DNA from: Gamsiella multidivaricata
Taxonomy: Eukaryota > Mortierellomycota > Mortierellomycetes > Mortierellales > Mortierellaceae
DNA length: 64,000 bases
NCBI RefSeq assembly: GCF_025024155.1
Contig: NW_026251760.1
Coordinates: forward strand, 1-64,000
Reading direction: 5' to 3'
Part shown: positions 1 through 12,447 of the stretch, one piece after another
How the letters are laid out: every line of letters begins with the position of its first letter
Position numbering within the stretch: the stretch's first letter is position 1
The notes under the pieces: model-generated
The model's input: only the letters and a program-made list of their open reading frames with translations
What the model was told of the DNA's origin: nothing
Databases searched by the model: none
Position numbers and translations under genes: made by a program

Positions 1-3000
1 ACAGTAGCCGAGTATCTGAACGATCCCAAGGTTGCATCCAAGAATGCTGCTGTCCGTAACAACGAGGAAAAGACATTTGAAGTGGCCATCAAAGTTTTCG
101 TATATCTCAAGCAGACTCCTGTCACCAGCAGTCCCCCTCTGTTGGAAGCCCAGCCTACGGCGATTCTTCACAGACGGTTTTTTGGATCTTTGTGCCCTGT
201 ATAGGCAACAAAAGGAAAACGGCCCTTCACAAACGAGGTAAATTGTTTTGGTCTTTTTTTTGAGCAATGGCTTTGCATTCACTCCATTCATCTCATCTCT
301 GCCTTATTTTTTTGATGTTTATAGTCCTCCCGAGGTGCCCATTATACGACTGCACCGCTCTCATGCGGCGATCAGGTTCAAGACTGTGGAGTCGCCTGCT
401 GTGCTGAAACGTGTCTCTGGTCACTTGGGATCATTGCCATCACAAGAGCTTTAGTCAGATGTGCAGGACCAGTCAACTGTCTCCTCAACGTCGTCTCAGC
501 AACTAGAGAGACGCCCACCATTAGCGAGGGCAAATATCCCAAAAAATCGTCAAAGGTACTCCTTCAAGATGAGGACAGGATCAACCCAGCGCTCACCGCC
601 AGACAAGATGAAGGTTTATAAGTTTAAACCATACAAGGAATGGACCGACTCTCCTGAAGACTCAACCCTGGACAGTAATGCCAAACCCAAGTTCAAGCCC
701 AAGCCCAAATTCAAGATCAAGACCCTCGCTACCTCGACTGCAAATACCAGGAAGCTGGCAGTCATGCGCCACTTGGCTTACCATCATCCCACCTCGTCCC
801 TTAAAGTTGGTACTCTGGCCGCGAACGTCAAGCGAGCAGTACCAAACAATGGTGTTCTCCAACAAGAGGTCATACATTGCATCCGAGATCTGGTGCAAGA
901 AGCAGCCCGAGTAAAGCGGAAAGGCCAGCAAGTGATCAGGAAGTTTGTCGACTACATCAACAAGCATAGACTAGGACCCATTGATCGTCAATTTATGGAT
1001 CTATTCTGTCCTCGAGTATCCATGAATGATGTCAAGGATGAGAAGAATGAAGAGACGGAGGAGGAGGAGGATGGGGGCAGCGAGGACGATTTGGACGACA
1101 AGCCAAAGGGTGACAGAAGCTCTGCTCAGTCCTCTTTCCTGTTGATTTTCCTGACATCCATATATCCTGGAAACCGCCCAAGGAATGCTGGTACTGGCTC
1201 GACAGTCAATGAATTTATTGATCGACCCATTCATCTCCAGCTGTACACACCACCACCACTGGCATCTGATGGCTGCAAGCACAAAGCAGTCTTTACACCA
1301 TCGGAACTGGTAGCATCCGTCTCCACCCAACTCAGGGTCGAACTCAAGAAGATGTACAAGAACGGTTCCTGCGATCTGTACAAAAAGGTAAGTGTTGCAA
1401 ACTGCTAGTCAGTTCAATATGCATCAAGCCAACAGCAAACAAAGGTAATTATTCTTACTTATTATTTTCTATCTCTTGGATTGTAGCTCATGGCAAGAAA
1501 GGAAAAGGGTCTCTTGGGTTCCGACGTTGATGTGGAGATTCAGGGGGAAGTATCTGCTGTTGAGAACTTCCTTGCCCTTAACAGAATCAGTCCAAACCCT
1601 CGAAGGATCATTCCCATAACAAGTTTAAGGCAACCGTTTGTGAGTTTTACGGAGCGTAGCCTTGTTGGGTTCTTTTTCAGTCGTGGAGGGGTTCTGAGAG
1701 CTCAGGTTCAGGAACTGGTCGGTACCATCTGCACTTCTATTGCAGATGCCCAGGAGCATATAGGCAATATGGAACCTGGGATTCTCATTAAAAAATTCCT
1801 GGCTGATATCGGTCTCAAGGGCCTGACCAGTCGCCAGCGGCGAAAAGCAGGGCATCGTGGGGCAATCGAGTTGCTAAACCTTGAGGAACTCGAGACCGAT
1901 CTTCATATGTTGGACAGCAAGGACTTCCGACCGGAAACTTATCTCACCAAGAAGTATGTCCCAAGGGGGACAGTGCGGACCGATGGCTTCCATCTACAGC
2001 TATTATGTTTTAAGCGCAGAGAGCTTCTGTCAGTCAAGTGGAAACGGCTTCCTCAAGATCGATTGCCACGACGATTGACTACGACACTCCATGGAACCGG
2101 CGACCACCTGACTGAAATTCGAAACGTCCTTGGAAGCAAGGAGGACATAGCACAACTTTGGCCAGATGTCGATTCCCGTGACATCAAGACACTCACCCTC
2201 GATGCCGGTCAGGCTTTTGTAGTAGGCGCCTACGCACATCTACCACAATCAAGCAAAGGCAAGGATCCAGTGCTTGGTGCTGTATCAACCTTTGAGGCCC
2301 CGTCCACCATTGCGTCTCCTACAACACCAATGGCACCACCGCCAGTGCAGGACTCGACACAATCATCACCTTCAGCGGCACACCACAACAAGACGCCTCA
2401 TCATAATCTTGCCGTAAACCAAAAGGCGGTAATACAGCCCACATTTCGATACCGGCGATGGCTTCAGGAAGCGAGTAAGGTGGTTCCTGAGGGCCAACCA
2501 CAGTCTATTGAGCAAATCGAGTCCCAACTTCCTCCTCTTCGAGGTCCAGAGGCTAGTGTAACCAACTATGTCGCAAGACTGGAACAAGTTGAGGACCAAC
2601 TGATGGAGTTTTACAATGGGAACAACAATCGATTCAAGAAAAACACGTGGGACATGGAGCGTGCCAAACACATCGAATACCAGGCCATTGCCAACAGTTT
2701 ACTCAAGATCGTTGGTGGGAGCATTGGTGAACGTTGCAAGAGTCCAGTATTGATTGGTGTGAGCCTGGGTGATTTCAGAAGCTCGAAGCGGCTACCATCT
2801 CTGCATGGGACGTTTTTGTCTTACTTCATCCCTCTGGTAGGCAACGTATTTATTTTTATCATCTATAACACCTTCAAAAAACCGACCGCAAATGAGTACA
2901 TAGGCGCGCTCCCTCGGATACGTTGTTGTTGGTATTGAAGAGTACTATACTTCAAAAAAATGCCCGAACTGTGAGGAGTTTGTGGCCCAGGTGACCAATA

Positions 3001-3291
3001 CGCCAGCTCTTCTGCCCCCACTGTGGCAAGTATTATCACAGAGATGTTATGGCGGCGCAAAACATGTCCAATATCGTCCAAGGGCACCTTTTGGAGCAGA
3101 AAAGACCTCTCTACTTGCAGCCCAAAACAGCAGATGGAAGGTATCCCTGGATCGAACCATCGACATCCGATCAAGGGGCAGTTGATGGAACCAGCAAGTC
3201 CACTGGAAGCACGAGTGCTCGCAAGAAACGATCGTCTCCCGCAACCCCAACATCAAGGAAACGCCCTACCAAGATGGCTAAAGAACTTTAA
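1..3291 (+). pseudogene. Fanzor-type (eukaryotic TnpB-like) RuvC nuclease gene, decayed, 5' end outside window
   Basis: Reads as exons <1-237, 325-1387, 1487-2836 and 2904-3291 with GT-AG introns. RuvC-I lies in LTLDAGQAFVVGA (Asp at 2201-2203). Splicing at 2836/2904 joins into GYVVVGIEEYYTSKKCPNC, giving the RuvC-II Glu (2940-2942) and the first half of the zinc ribbon (CPNC, 2961-2972). The second half, CPHC (3013-3024), and HRDVMAAQN with the RuvC-III Asp (3043-3045) follow in another frame. This C-terminal order is that of TnpB/Fanzor RNA-guided nucleases. A basic segment with MKVYKFKPYK begins at 608. Three lesions are visible: a frame change at the T-run 178-183, an in-frame TAG at 452-454, and a frame change at about 2994-3006 that separates the zinc-ribbon halves. 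Without correction the product loses CPHC and the last catalytic Asp. The assignment of 1-454 to the same gene is inference from frame continuity; it could be the end of another gene. Family call is firm; loss of function is likely unless the lesions are assembly errors. Confidence 0.8.
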
Positions 3292-3295
3292 TTTT

Positions 3296-3315
3296 TGTGT
3301 GTCAGGTCACACACA
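3296..3315 (+). other. Perfect 7-bp hairpin directly after the Fanzor stop codon
   Basis: TGTGTGT (3296-3302) pairs with ACACACA (3309-3315) around a 6-base loop, starting 5 bases after the TAA. In TnpB/Fanzor systems the guide (omega) RNA usually comes from the 3' end of the gene and its flank, so this is where a remnant would be expected. It could equally be a UTR or terminator structure, or a chance GT/AC pairing. Confidence 0.35.
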
Positions 3316-3484
3316 CCCAAATGCCGATAATAGCAACGATTTTTACGATTTAGGTGACGTAATTGTAGATTTCATAGTGCTATAGTCACACCGGGGAATG
3401 AAGAAGCATATGTGGTGCGCTAACTTTTTCTTTCTTCTCAACCAACAATCCAACGACTCATCTCGACCCCAAAATCAATCAATC

Positions 3485-3914
3485 ATGCTTCGCACCACCA
3501 CTACCGCTGCCGTCCGTGCTTTCAAGCCTGCCCAGGTCTCGGCCATTCCCCGCCGCAACTACTCCGATGGCGCTTTCTCTGACAAGGAGAGAGCCGAGGA
3601 GGCGAAGTACATCCGCGCCAAGGTAAAGTGCGATCTCGGGAACCACCTCTTGTTTGACTGAATCACTGAATCGTTTTTTCTTTATTGCTGTTGTACATTC
3701 TGAGCGCGGTGCTCTGTCTACACACGCGTTGCGTTGTTAGTATCGACTCAACCCTAATTCTAAATTGCTGATATCACTGGTTCTCTTTTGCAATCGCATT
3801 TGGATTCAATTGTACTTCTTATAGGAGGCCGAGCAGATCAAGAAGCTGAAGGAGCAGCTCGCCCAGAGGGAGAAGGAGATCGCTGAGCTCAAGAAGAACA
3901 ACGAAAAGAAGTAA
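3485..3914 (+). CDS. INH1: Mitochondrial ATPase inhibitor (IF1 family)
   Basis: Join 3485-3622, 3825-3914 gives 75 residues. Residues 1-24 (MLRTTTTAAVRAFKP...RRN) are Arg/Ser/Thr-rich without acids, a mitochondrial presequence. The mature part begins YSDGAFSDKERAEEAKYIR, the IF1 inhibitory segment, and continues as a charged helix (EAEQIKKLKEQLAQREKEI) for dimerisation. IF1 binds the F1 catalytic interface when matrix pH falls and blocks ATP hydrolysis by reversed ATP synthase. The 202-bp intron (3623-3824) splits the inhibitory and coiled-coil parts. ATG 3485 is chosen because the presequence follows it; the frame is open further upstream, from 3398, only through 5' UTR. AATAAA at 4043-4048 is a candidate polyadenylation signal. 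The start is only about 190 bp after the Fanzor stop. Length matches fungal INH1 proteins. Confidence 0.9.
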
Positions 3915-4720
3915 AAATTGAGCTTTCAGCCAAGTGTTCCAAGTCGCAAACGATCTAAAGGCGCCCGATGCCTTTTTTTTGCAGCATATTGTAGGAATTC
4001 CAGCGATCTTTGCCAATCCAATGCAGTCCAATCCATGTTGTAAATAAAAACTACAAGAAAAACCCCCCCCCAAGGATAATGACAACGAACAATACACTGC
4101 GATGGCATGGGTTGTTCGCATGATGCTCTAACTGAAACTAAACTTGACGTGAACAAATACACGTTGCAGAAGATAATCCGATCGGGCGGTCAAGTCACCC
4201 AGGCCTTGAACCTTTATTTCCTATGTCTCTCCCGCTCCGTCTCTCTCACACCTACCACCGCTACTGCCATCTTCTCAAATACACCTCCATAAGACAACAC
4301 GTTTCACTGCAGGGCAAACTCAATAAAAAAAGTGAAGACACGGTGCCTATTGCCCTTTTTCACGACTGGGTACCGACTGCATAGGGCCAGTAACTGAAGA
4401 GAACAGAAAGTAATTACTTCAAGGAAATAACGACCGACATAGTTTCTTGTCCTGTGTCTCTTTCCTCCTCTTGCTTGCTTTCCTTCATCCATCCCTCCTC
4501 TTTCCCGTTTTCATCACTTTAAATACGGAACAAGCAGCAACCAACACCCAACAGTAAACACCAGCCAGTCCATTCTGCCAGAACTTATTGAAGGCTCACT
4601 CAGTCAGCGTCAAGGAAAGGACTCACAAGACTATCCCCACCCGCCCCGCAGGAGGCAGCGAACCAACTCAGCTCACGATCGCAACCCCTACCCTCCTCCA
4701 TCACCTGAACGACTAAACCA
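3915..4720. other. Intergenic region: IF1 3' end and NST1-like promoter/5' leader
   Basis: No coding region seen. Contains the IF1 AATAAA (4043-4048), a run of nine or more C at about 4062-4071, and a C/A-rich leader before ATG 4721, typical of a fungal 5' UTR. Confidence 0.6.
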
Positions 4721-7700
4721 ATGGCTGCCCACACATTCGCCCCCGAGGACGCCTTACCCCCACCAAAGTCAGCGGTTATCTACAGCAGAGATGGCAGGAA
4801 GAGGAGCCTCAACATTGATATGACCAAGCATTTTGCGCCATCGCTTCACGACCACTCGATGACGCCTCCAACAAACTCTGCCGCAACAACATCTAGGGGC
4901 GATGGTTATGCAGATGTGATCAACAACAGCAAAAGATCTTCTAGCCCCATCCAAAACGGCTCAACATCTGGCGGCGCAAATCCTTCCAACAAGAAAAAGA
5001 AGAAGAAAAGAACAAAGAAGAAGGCTCTGGACAGGATCGAGGAATCAAGCAGCAGGGCAGCCCAGGTCAACTCCAACGGCCCTATGAGACAGAAGAACCA
5101 CGTACATCATCCTGGCTGTCAGCATGACCACGGCCACCCTCACCACCACCATCATCATCACCATGACTCTAGCCATCCTCATCACCACGACGAGGACGAA
5201 GAGGACGACGACGATTTCTACTCGGACGAGGATGCATACGATCCCGAGACACCTGCTCTTGCCTCTTCAACTGCCGCAGGCAGCGCAGGAGGTCAGAGCC
5301 ACTTTGGATCATCGACAGCACCAACAGCCCAGCCTACCGCAAAGGAGCACTCTGAATCAAGTTCCTCCAAAAAGAAAAAGAAAAAGAGAAAAAAGTCCTC
5401 GACTATAGGAGCAATGCCATCACCCTTTAGCAACAGCAACGGCGCCTCACCCAACCACAGCCATACTCATGGAAACAGCAGTTCAAATTCTAAGGCAATG
5501 GTCCAGTCTAGTCATAGGAATGGGCATGATCATACGGCCGTGGTCAAGCACATGCACGACAACCACGCGCAGAACGATGGATTTTGGCACTATTCTGATG
5601 CGGAGGAGCGCCAGCGGATCAGGGAGTTTTGGTTCCAACTGCGGGAGGAAGAGCGTCGATCTCTAGTTCGTGTGGAAAAGGAAGCTGTCCTGAAAAAGAT
5701 GAAGGAGCAGCAGCGGCACTCGTGCTCATGTTCCCTTTGCGGTCGAAAACGGTACGCCACGTATACCCACCGTGTTCTTAATAGCATATCATGCTTGGTA
5801 TCAATTGGATCACTGATGCTATTACATCGATACTTGTTGTTTGAATAGGACTGCGATCGAGGAGGAACTGGAACTTCTCTACGACGCCTACTATGATGAA
5901 TTGGAGCAGTACGCCAACCAGCAGCAACCGTCGGATGGACACGCTCTCACTTATTCTCAACATTCACCGGCATTCGAGGATGAGGATCTCTCTGACGAAT
6001 CTAGGCCCTCGGATGAGGAAGATGAGGAAGATGATGAAGAGGACGACGAGGAAGATGATGAGGAGGGTTACGAGGACGAGGAAGACGACGAGGAGTACGA
6101 GGATGAGATCAACAGTCGCAAAGCGTCCTTCCCATATCGCAGCGGATTTCCAAATACCCTCCAGGCCAAAGGTATGCGCATGCTTCGCAAGGGGTGTGGA
6201 CGGATATCGAGAGGGCATTGCGCTTTGGTACTTTGATATCGTTCTCGGCTCACCGATGTCTTTTTTATATACGCTATGTCCATTTATAGGCAATATCCTC
6301 ACTGTTGCCGAAGACCTGCTAGAAAATGACGGCAAAAAATTCCTTGAGATGATGGACAGATTGGCTGACCGTAAGGTCCAGCGCGACGACGAGCTCATGG
6401 ATAATCGTGGCGTATATGAGGAGTACGACGACGAAGAGGATGGTGACTTTGAGGATGAGGGGCCTGAAGAGGTATGGCATGCTTTACCTCAATGGTGTTA
6501 AGAATTTGATATAAACTTCAGCATCCCAGGTGTCTTTTTGGCTAATTTTTTTGTTTTTCATACTATAGGATGCCTTGACCAAGGAGCAGCGTATGGAAGA
6601 GGGACGACGTATGTTCCAAGCATTTGCCGCACGAATGTTTGAGCAACGGGTTCTAAGTGCATACCGCGAAAAGGTTGCGCAGGAGAGGCAAGAGCGCTTG
6701 TTGGCTGAACTTGAGGAGGAGTCTCGCCAGGAACAGCTGCGGGAAGAGCGGAGAGAACGCGAAAAGGAGAAAAAGCGTGACAAGAAGAGGTAATTTAGGA
6801 GGCGTTTGCGTATGTTCAGTAGGCTACGGACTTGACTCATTGTACTGATGGCGCTAATTTTCTCTCATGATAGGCTGCAACGGCAGCAAAAGGAAGAGGA
6901 GAGAACAGCCAAGGAAGCACAACGTCTAGCAGAAGAAAAGCGACTGTTGGAAGAGCGCGAAAGGAAACTTGAGGTTGACCGGAAGCGACGAGAAGAAGAA
7001 CGACGGGCCAAGGAAGAGGAGAAGAGGCTTCGCGAGGAGGAACGGCTCAGGAAGGAAGAAGAGCGGAAGCGGAAGCTAAAGGAGGAAAAGGCTCGTGAAG
7101 CGGAGAAAGAACGCAAACGCAAGGAGGAGCAGCTAGCCAAGGAGCAGGAGGAGCAAGCTAGGAGAGAAAAAGAAACACGGAGAGTGGGTGCTGTAGCCAA
7201 GGAAGAGGCTAGTCGACTAGAGCGTGAGGTGTTCTTGAAGCAGCAATTGGTCGAGGAGCAGAAGAGGCAGGAGGAATTGCGTCAACAGGAGCAGCAGGCA
7301 AAGGAAGAACTTGCACGACAAGAGCAAGAACAGGCAGTCACAGCAGCCGCAACGGTGTCAAGCAGCAGTCCACTTATAGAAGTCGAAGCGAGTACTGGTC
7401 CAACATCTCCAGGTCGCGACAGGACTGTTACAGTTGGCTCAGAAGCTTCCACTGACTCTCAAGTACCACAAAATCGCTCGCCTATTGTCCCAACACCGAC
7501 ATCGCCTATTCGAGTGCTAGAGTCCATTGTTAGCCCTGCTATGTCGGCACAGGGGCCAACGATGCCTGCCACAAACAGTCTTTGGTCGAACACATACCCA
7601 ACACAGGCCGTTCCTCAGCCTCCGATTCCGCAAATGTTCCCACAGGCTATGCAGCAGGGCTTGTTCCGACCTCCAGGACACTTTGGTCATATTGGCGGTG

Positions 7701-9347
7701 AACTTGACACGTTCTCTCCACGGATGGGACACTCTGCTGGACGAGGCGCTTATATGGGCGCATCACTTCAGGGTCAAACACCGTTCCAGTCGATGTCGCA
7801 GCATCAGCAGCCCTCTAATCAATTGCCCCAACAAATGGGTGGTTTGCGGTCACCGGGATTGGCGCCAATCGGATACGGTCAGACCAATGTTCCTACGAAA
7901 CAGCTCCTGACATTGATGAATCCAAACTCTGCCTCTGGCGCTCACGACTTGACCAACAGCACAGGATCACCTCTGCACAGTCCATCGACTTTGGGAGCTA
8001 TTGGAACACCCATTGGCTCGTTTGGTCCAATCTCGCCCATTGGGCATGCGAGGAGAACATCGACTCCCTATGGTCCAACATCAACAGAGACAATCAAACC
8101 AATTCAGCGGCCGGTACCCATCGGACGGCCCAAGGATAACCAGCACCACACCGTCTCCGGTACGATTGCCAATAGTTTTGATGGACTTTCTCTGGGACTC
8201 TCAGGGCTGAGTATTGGATCAGAACTTGAGCGTAGACCCAGATCACCACCGCTCAACCTGACGGGGGGATCGTCTTTGGATCTGGATGGCATTCCTCTTA
8301 GCAAGGAACCCATGAGGTCTTCAATTGGCGGATCGGAGGGTTTAGGACATGGTTTCCCCAACGAAAGTATGCCACTTCAGACGCTGAGTCCAAACAATCG
8401 CAACCAGCGCGATACCTCATTCTTTTCCAATTCGTTCTTTGGCAGCCGAATGAACGGTCATGGTATGGTCGTCCCACCTGTAAAATGGACTATTTGATCT
8501 ATGGTATATGCTTTGTGGTATCTGTAACTCACCATGGCACATTTTTGTATCTGTAGATCCTTTTCTACAATCGGCTGATTTTTCGTCGTATGGACAGCAG
8601 CAACAAGGCCATGGATCATTGCCTAATACTGCCCATTTCTTGTCCTCATATCCGATGCATCTCACATCGCCACCACACAACCAGCACCAAAGTCTGCAGC
8701 AGCAACAACAGCAGCAGCTCTACATGCAGCAACAGCAGTATATGCACTCCAATATGCAGGATTTACAGCAGCTTCAGCAGCTCCAGCAACAACAGCAGCT
8801 GGGACTGAGCTCACCACCGCTGAATGGATCCAGTTCTTGGGGACGGACGACGACGAATTTTATGAGGCCACCTCATATGAACGGAGGTTTGAGCTCGTCG
8901 CCGTCAAGGGCACTCTCACCGCCTCCAACCATGGGTGGTTTGCATAACGGATCGCATAGCCCACTTATGCCGATCGGACCATCCACTGGGCATCTTCAAC
9001 AACAGCAGCATAATCAGTTCGGTCACCTTGCGAGCAATGGCGGAGGTGGACTTGGGCTGGCCGTGGGCTCAGGCAGGAAATCGGTTAGCCATCTGCCACC
9101 CGTGCGACTTGGTGGCGGTAGTATCGATGGTGGCGGTAGCAACAATGGCCCTATCGGCAATGGAGGTAGTAATGGGAACAGCAGCGGAAGCGGCCAGGTG
9201 ATGGAAAACGAGCGGCTTTCGAATGGGTTCCCAGTAGGCTATGCGACCCATCACCTCCAACAGCAGCAGCAGCAGCAACAGCAGCAGGTGCATCATTTGG
9301 GCGCTATTGGTGAGGCTGCTGGTGGAGGAGGAGCGGCAGGATTCTAA
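4721..9347 (+). CDS. NST1: NST1-like stress response protein
   Basis: Join 4721-5751, 5849-6171, 6290-6471, 6569-6789, 6874-8462, 8557-9347; 1378 residues. The conserved NST1 core runs through four junctions: CSLCGRKR then [20 protein letters not shown] (near 340-365), [20 protein letters not shown] (near 452-472), and [20 protein letters not shown] (near 512-532). An Arg/Glu/Lys coiled coil spans about 540-740. The N-terminal third is basic and low-complexity, with KKKKKKR patches, a His run near 137-155 and an acidic run near 160-175; the C-terminal part is Pro/Ser/Gln-rich with poly-Gln near 1160-1200 and 1350. In yeast NST1 influences salt tolerance and has been tied to mRNA-decay bodies; mechanism here is not visible. 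Each junction is phase-consistent, e.g. codon CGG split at 5751/5849. It is convergent with ERG7, 276 bp apart. Confidence 0.85.
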
Positions 9348-9623
9348 GGTGCCGAAAACACAGCGATGATTTTTCTCTTTGTAAAAAGCAAACACCTTTC
9401 TCTTCCCTTTCGCACCCTTTGTTTGAACGATCTAGCCCCCTTCCATTACCACACACGCACGCACACACACGCACACGCACACACACAGAGACACTCCCAC
9501 CACTCACACAAACAATACATTAATGTACTTTTTCATATCATACAAAATGTTTAAAAAAAACCTCCCTCTCTGAAAAGATTATCTATATGAATCTATGCAA
9601 CTTTATTGTTTTATGGTTGTGCT

Positions 9624-12447
9624 TCAAAGGTCGTCTCCATAGGTCTTGGCGTAGCGACCCAGAACCCAGATGGTGAAGATGTGCTTGTAGTTTGGATAGG
9701 AAATCGAGCATGAGTGGTTGAAGATACCCTCAATGGCCTCCTGCTTCCACTGGCCGTCAGGCTGTTGACGCGACATGATCATGCGGATACCGCGCTTAAT
9801 GGCCTCGTGGTCGGGGCATTTGGCGGCCATGAGGGCCATCAGGGCCCAGGCGGTCTGGACGACTTGAGTGTCCTTATGCTCGATATAGCGGTGCTGTTCG
9901 CAGGACTTGTAAGATTCGCCCCAGCCGCCGTCGGCGCGTTGCTTCGAGAGCAGGAAGCCGCAGGCGTTCTTGACGGCCTCGCTGTAGAAATCATCATCAA
10001 AGGATAGGGGGTGTTAGAGAGAATGATAACCAGGGTGTTGGGTAAGGAGACGTAAGGAGAATGAAGGAGGAGTCGTTGTTGTTACCTGTTGCTGTAGCTC
10101 AGTCCAACGCTGCTCAAACTCTCACAGGCAAACATGGTCGCATACGTGAAGCAGATGGCCCAGGAGCCGTACCACGATCCGTCTGCGCGCTGGTCTTTCA
10201 AAATGAACTGGATCGCGCGTTCGATTGTTGCACTACAGAACACGATAAACGACGCGCATTAGAACAAACGAAAAAAACGAAATTTTGTCTCGCGGAAAAA
10301 GAAGAAATGTAGAAGACAAGCATGCAGAAAGGACTTACTCAATCTCGTCGCGGCGATAATTGGGACGCTGCTCTCTGAAGTAGGTCAATCCGAGGACACA
10401 GGCGGTCGAGCATTCAGGGTAGGTGTACTCGATCATGATGTTTCCAAAGACCTCGGCGGGGTTGATCCACTCGAGCCATTGAGGACCACGGACGGATTCG
10501 TATGAGGCGAAACCTCCGTTCTTGTTCTGCAGGCCCAGCACGATATCGACAGCTTGCTCCAGTCTCTTGTCAGACACGCGTACCTCCGTGTAGCTAATTA
10601 AACGCGATATCGCAGATGGAATACATGGAATACAATCTGAATTAGGATCTCAGATTTGCCACTAACAATGCGATGTCAAGTGCGGTAGGGCCAAAAGGGT
10701 TCTTCTTTACCTGAGCTTGCCCTGGAGGAGCAAGACGGCCTTGAGACCTTCGGAAGTGCAGTCCGAGACGGTGTACCCTTGCCACTTGTTGCTGAAGGGC
10801 CAAGCACCCAAGGTAGGATCACGCCATCCCTCCTTCATGAAGGGCGGGTTCTTCTTGATCTGGCAGTCATCCAAGAACTTGAGACCCTTCTTCATAGCCT
10901 CGTGATTCTGTGGCTCCTTTGCCAATCCAGACTCGATTACGCCCTGGATCAACAGGGCAGTATCCCAGAGCTGCGAACCATTGGTTCCGTTCATCATCAT
11001 TCCTCCGCCAGACATCCTATTCTCATATAAATTTGCTTTCGTTAGCACATACATGATCTCAAGGAAATCGGTCCGCATCCATTGTCAGGTCTACAAAAAC
11101 CATACAAGAAAAGGAACAAGGAAATAGAAACGTACCACATAAAATCAATGTTGTTCTTGACGTGCTTCTGGAAAGCCTCCGAATCTTTGCCCTCCTCATA
11201 AAACGTCGACAACGTGTTCATCATCTTGTTGACAGGTCCGATATCCAAGTAATGTGTGTTCTCATCCTCGTACTTGACCTGTACATACGCCGCCTTGAGC
11301 GCAGCCGCACGTAGACCAACGCTTCCAGTCACCTTCTCCGCCAGGACCAACCCCCTGTTCAGGAAATTCAACAGGCGTGTATGAGGATAATACTCATCCG
11401 CCTTACAGATGTTGTTCCGCTGCTGGTGCCAGGCGATGGTATCATAGGGTTGCGTATACAACTCCTCACGCAACTGTCTTGTAAGATCCGTCAGTGGAGG
11501 GGTAGCACGGCGCCCGTAGAGATAGCTCATGGAGATGTAGACATTGCGGGTGTGGCACCAATAACGTGCGGGATGGAAGGGGAGGATGTGGGGCAACAGC
11601 CAGAGCTCGGGTGGGACAGGGTTCATGCCCTCCCAGTCGTAGACGCCCAGTGCTGCCATCCAGAATTTGCCCCAGGACGGTGATCCGGTCGCGCCGCCAA
11701 GCTTGTGTAATGTTCCACGAGCCTTCACACAGACGGGGTGGTCGGCGTCAACACCCAGCAGACGAAGGGCAATGTAGTTGAGTGCGGTTCCGAAGACGGT
11801 GGAGTGGCCTTCAATGTGCCTAAGGAGCAAAAAGATCCGATGTAGTGGTTGAAGTTCAGCATCGGGTATCATTTTTATCGGCGCATATATTGGACCGCAA
11901 GGAACCATGATGGCTCGGTGGACTTACAGGCCCCATCCTCCGTCCTCCTTGTCAGCCCTGTTGAACAGGTACTGAATGATCTCCTGAGACCATCCCTCGG
12001 GAAATTTGACGCCGGTGACATAGTATGTGATGACCAGTCCGGGGAGCAAGAACATCGGTCCACCGTACTCTCCCGGCCAGAAGCCCTCCTCATTCTGGAG
12101 GCGCTTAAAGAATTCGAATCCGTTTCTGGCAGCCTCGAGTGCGGTCGTTGCCTTTGGCAGTGTTGGTGCGTCCTAGAGTGAGAGCCAAGTTAATTTCATG
12201 TGTTGTTGTTGGGGGGGGAGCGGACAGATCGATCCAAGCCCAGCTGATAATACAGATCCAAGGAGAAAGGGATGGGGGTCTTTACCAGCTTGAGATCGAG
12301 CCAGTACTTGTCAGTGTCCGTCTGTGGGTTGGCCTTGCTCTCCTCCTCAGTGAGGTAGTGCCAGGTCTGCCTGCCCTCGTCGGCGCGCAGACGCCAACGG
12401 GTCCTATCCGTGGGGCTGTGGGTTTTATTGATGGCCGCACCAGTCAT
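9624..12447 (-). CDS. ERG7: Lanosterol synthase (oxidosqualene cyclase)
   Basis: Complement join 9624-9981, 10086-10232, 10339-10593, 10711-11016, 11136-11819, 11928-12172, 12286-12447; 718 residues, close to the usual fungal length of about 730. The enzyme cyclises 2,3-oxidosqualene to lanosterol in the ER/lipid-droplet membrane, the first cyclic step of ergosterol synthesis. The acid motif is [16 protein letters not shown] with catalytic Asp near residue 449 (DCTSE rather than the common DCTAE). Prenyltransferase/squalene-cyclase repeats are clear: [55 protein letters not shown]. The C terminus [20 protein letters not shown] matches the family end. Start ATG 12447 gives [10 protein letters not shown]; the frame is open upstream but only through leader with a (GGAGT)n repeat (about 12523-12548). 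Reverse AATAAA lies at 9602-9607, just past the stop. All active-site regions appear intact. Confidence 0.95.

Noticed and set aside
2991..3006. A 16-bp GT...AG segment that would restore the Fanzor frame if spliced
   Set aside because: Removal of these bases does fix the frame, but 16 bp is far below any intron seen here (about 60 bp and more); a frameshift is simpler.
6865..7200. Ser/Arg-rich minus-strand frame resembling an SR protein
   Set aside because: Mirror of the Glu/Lys/Arg coiled coil of the NST1-like gene.
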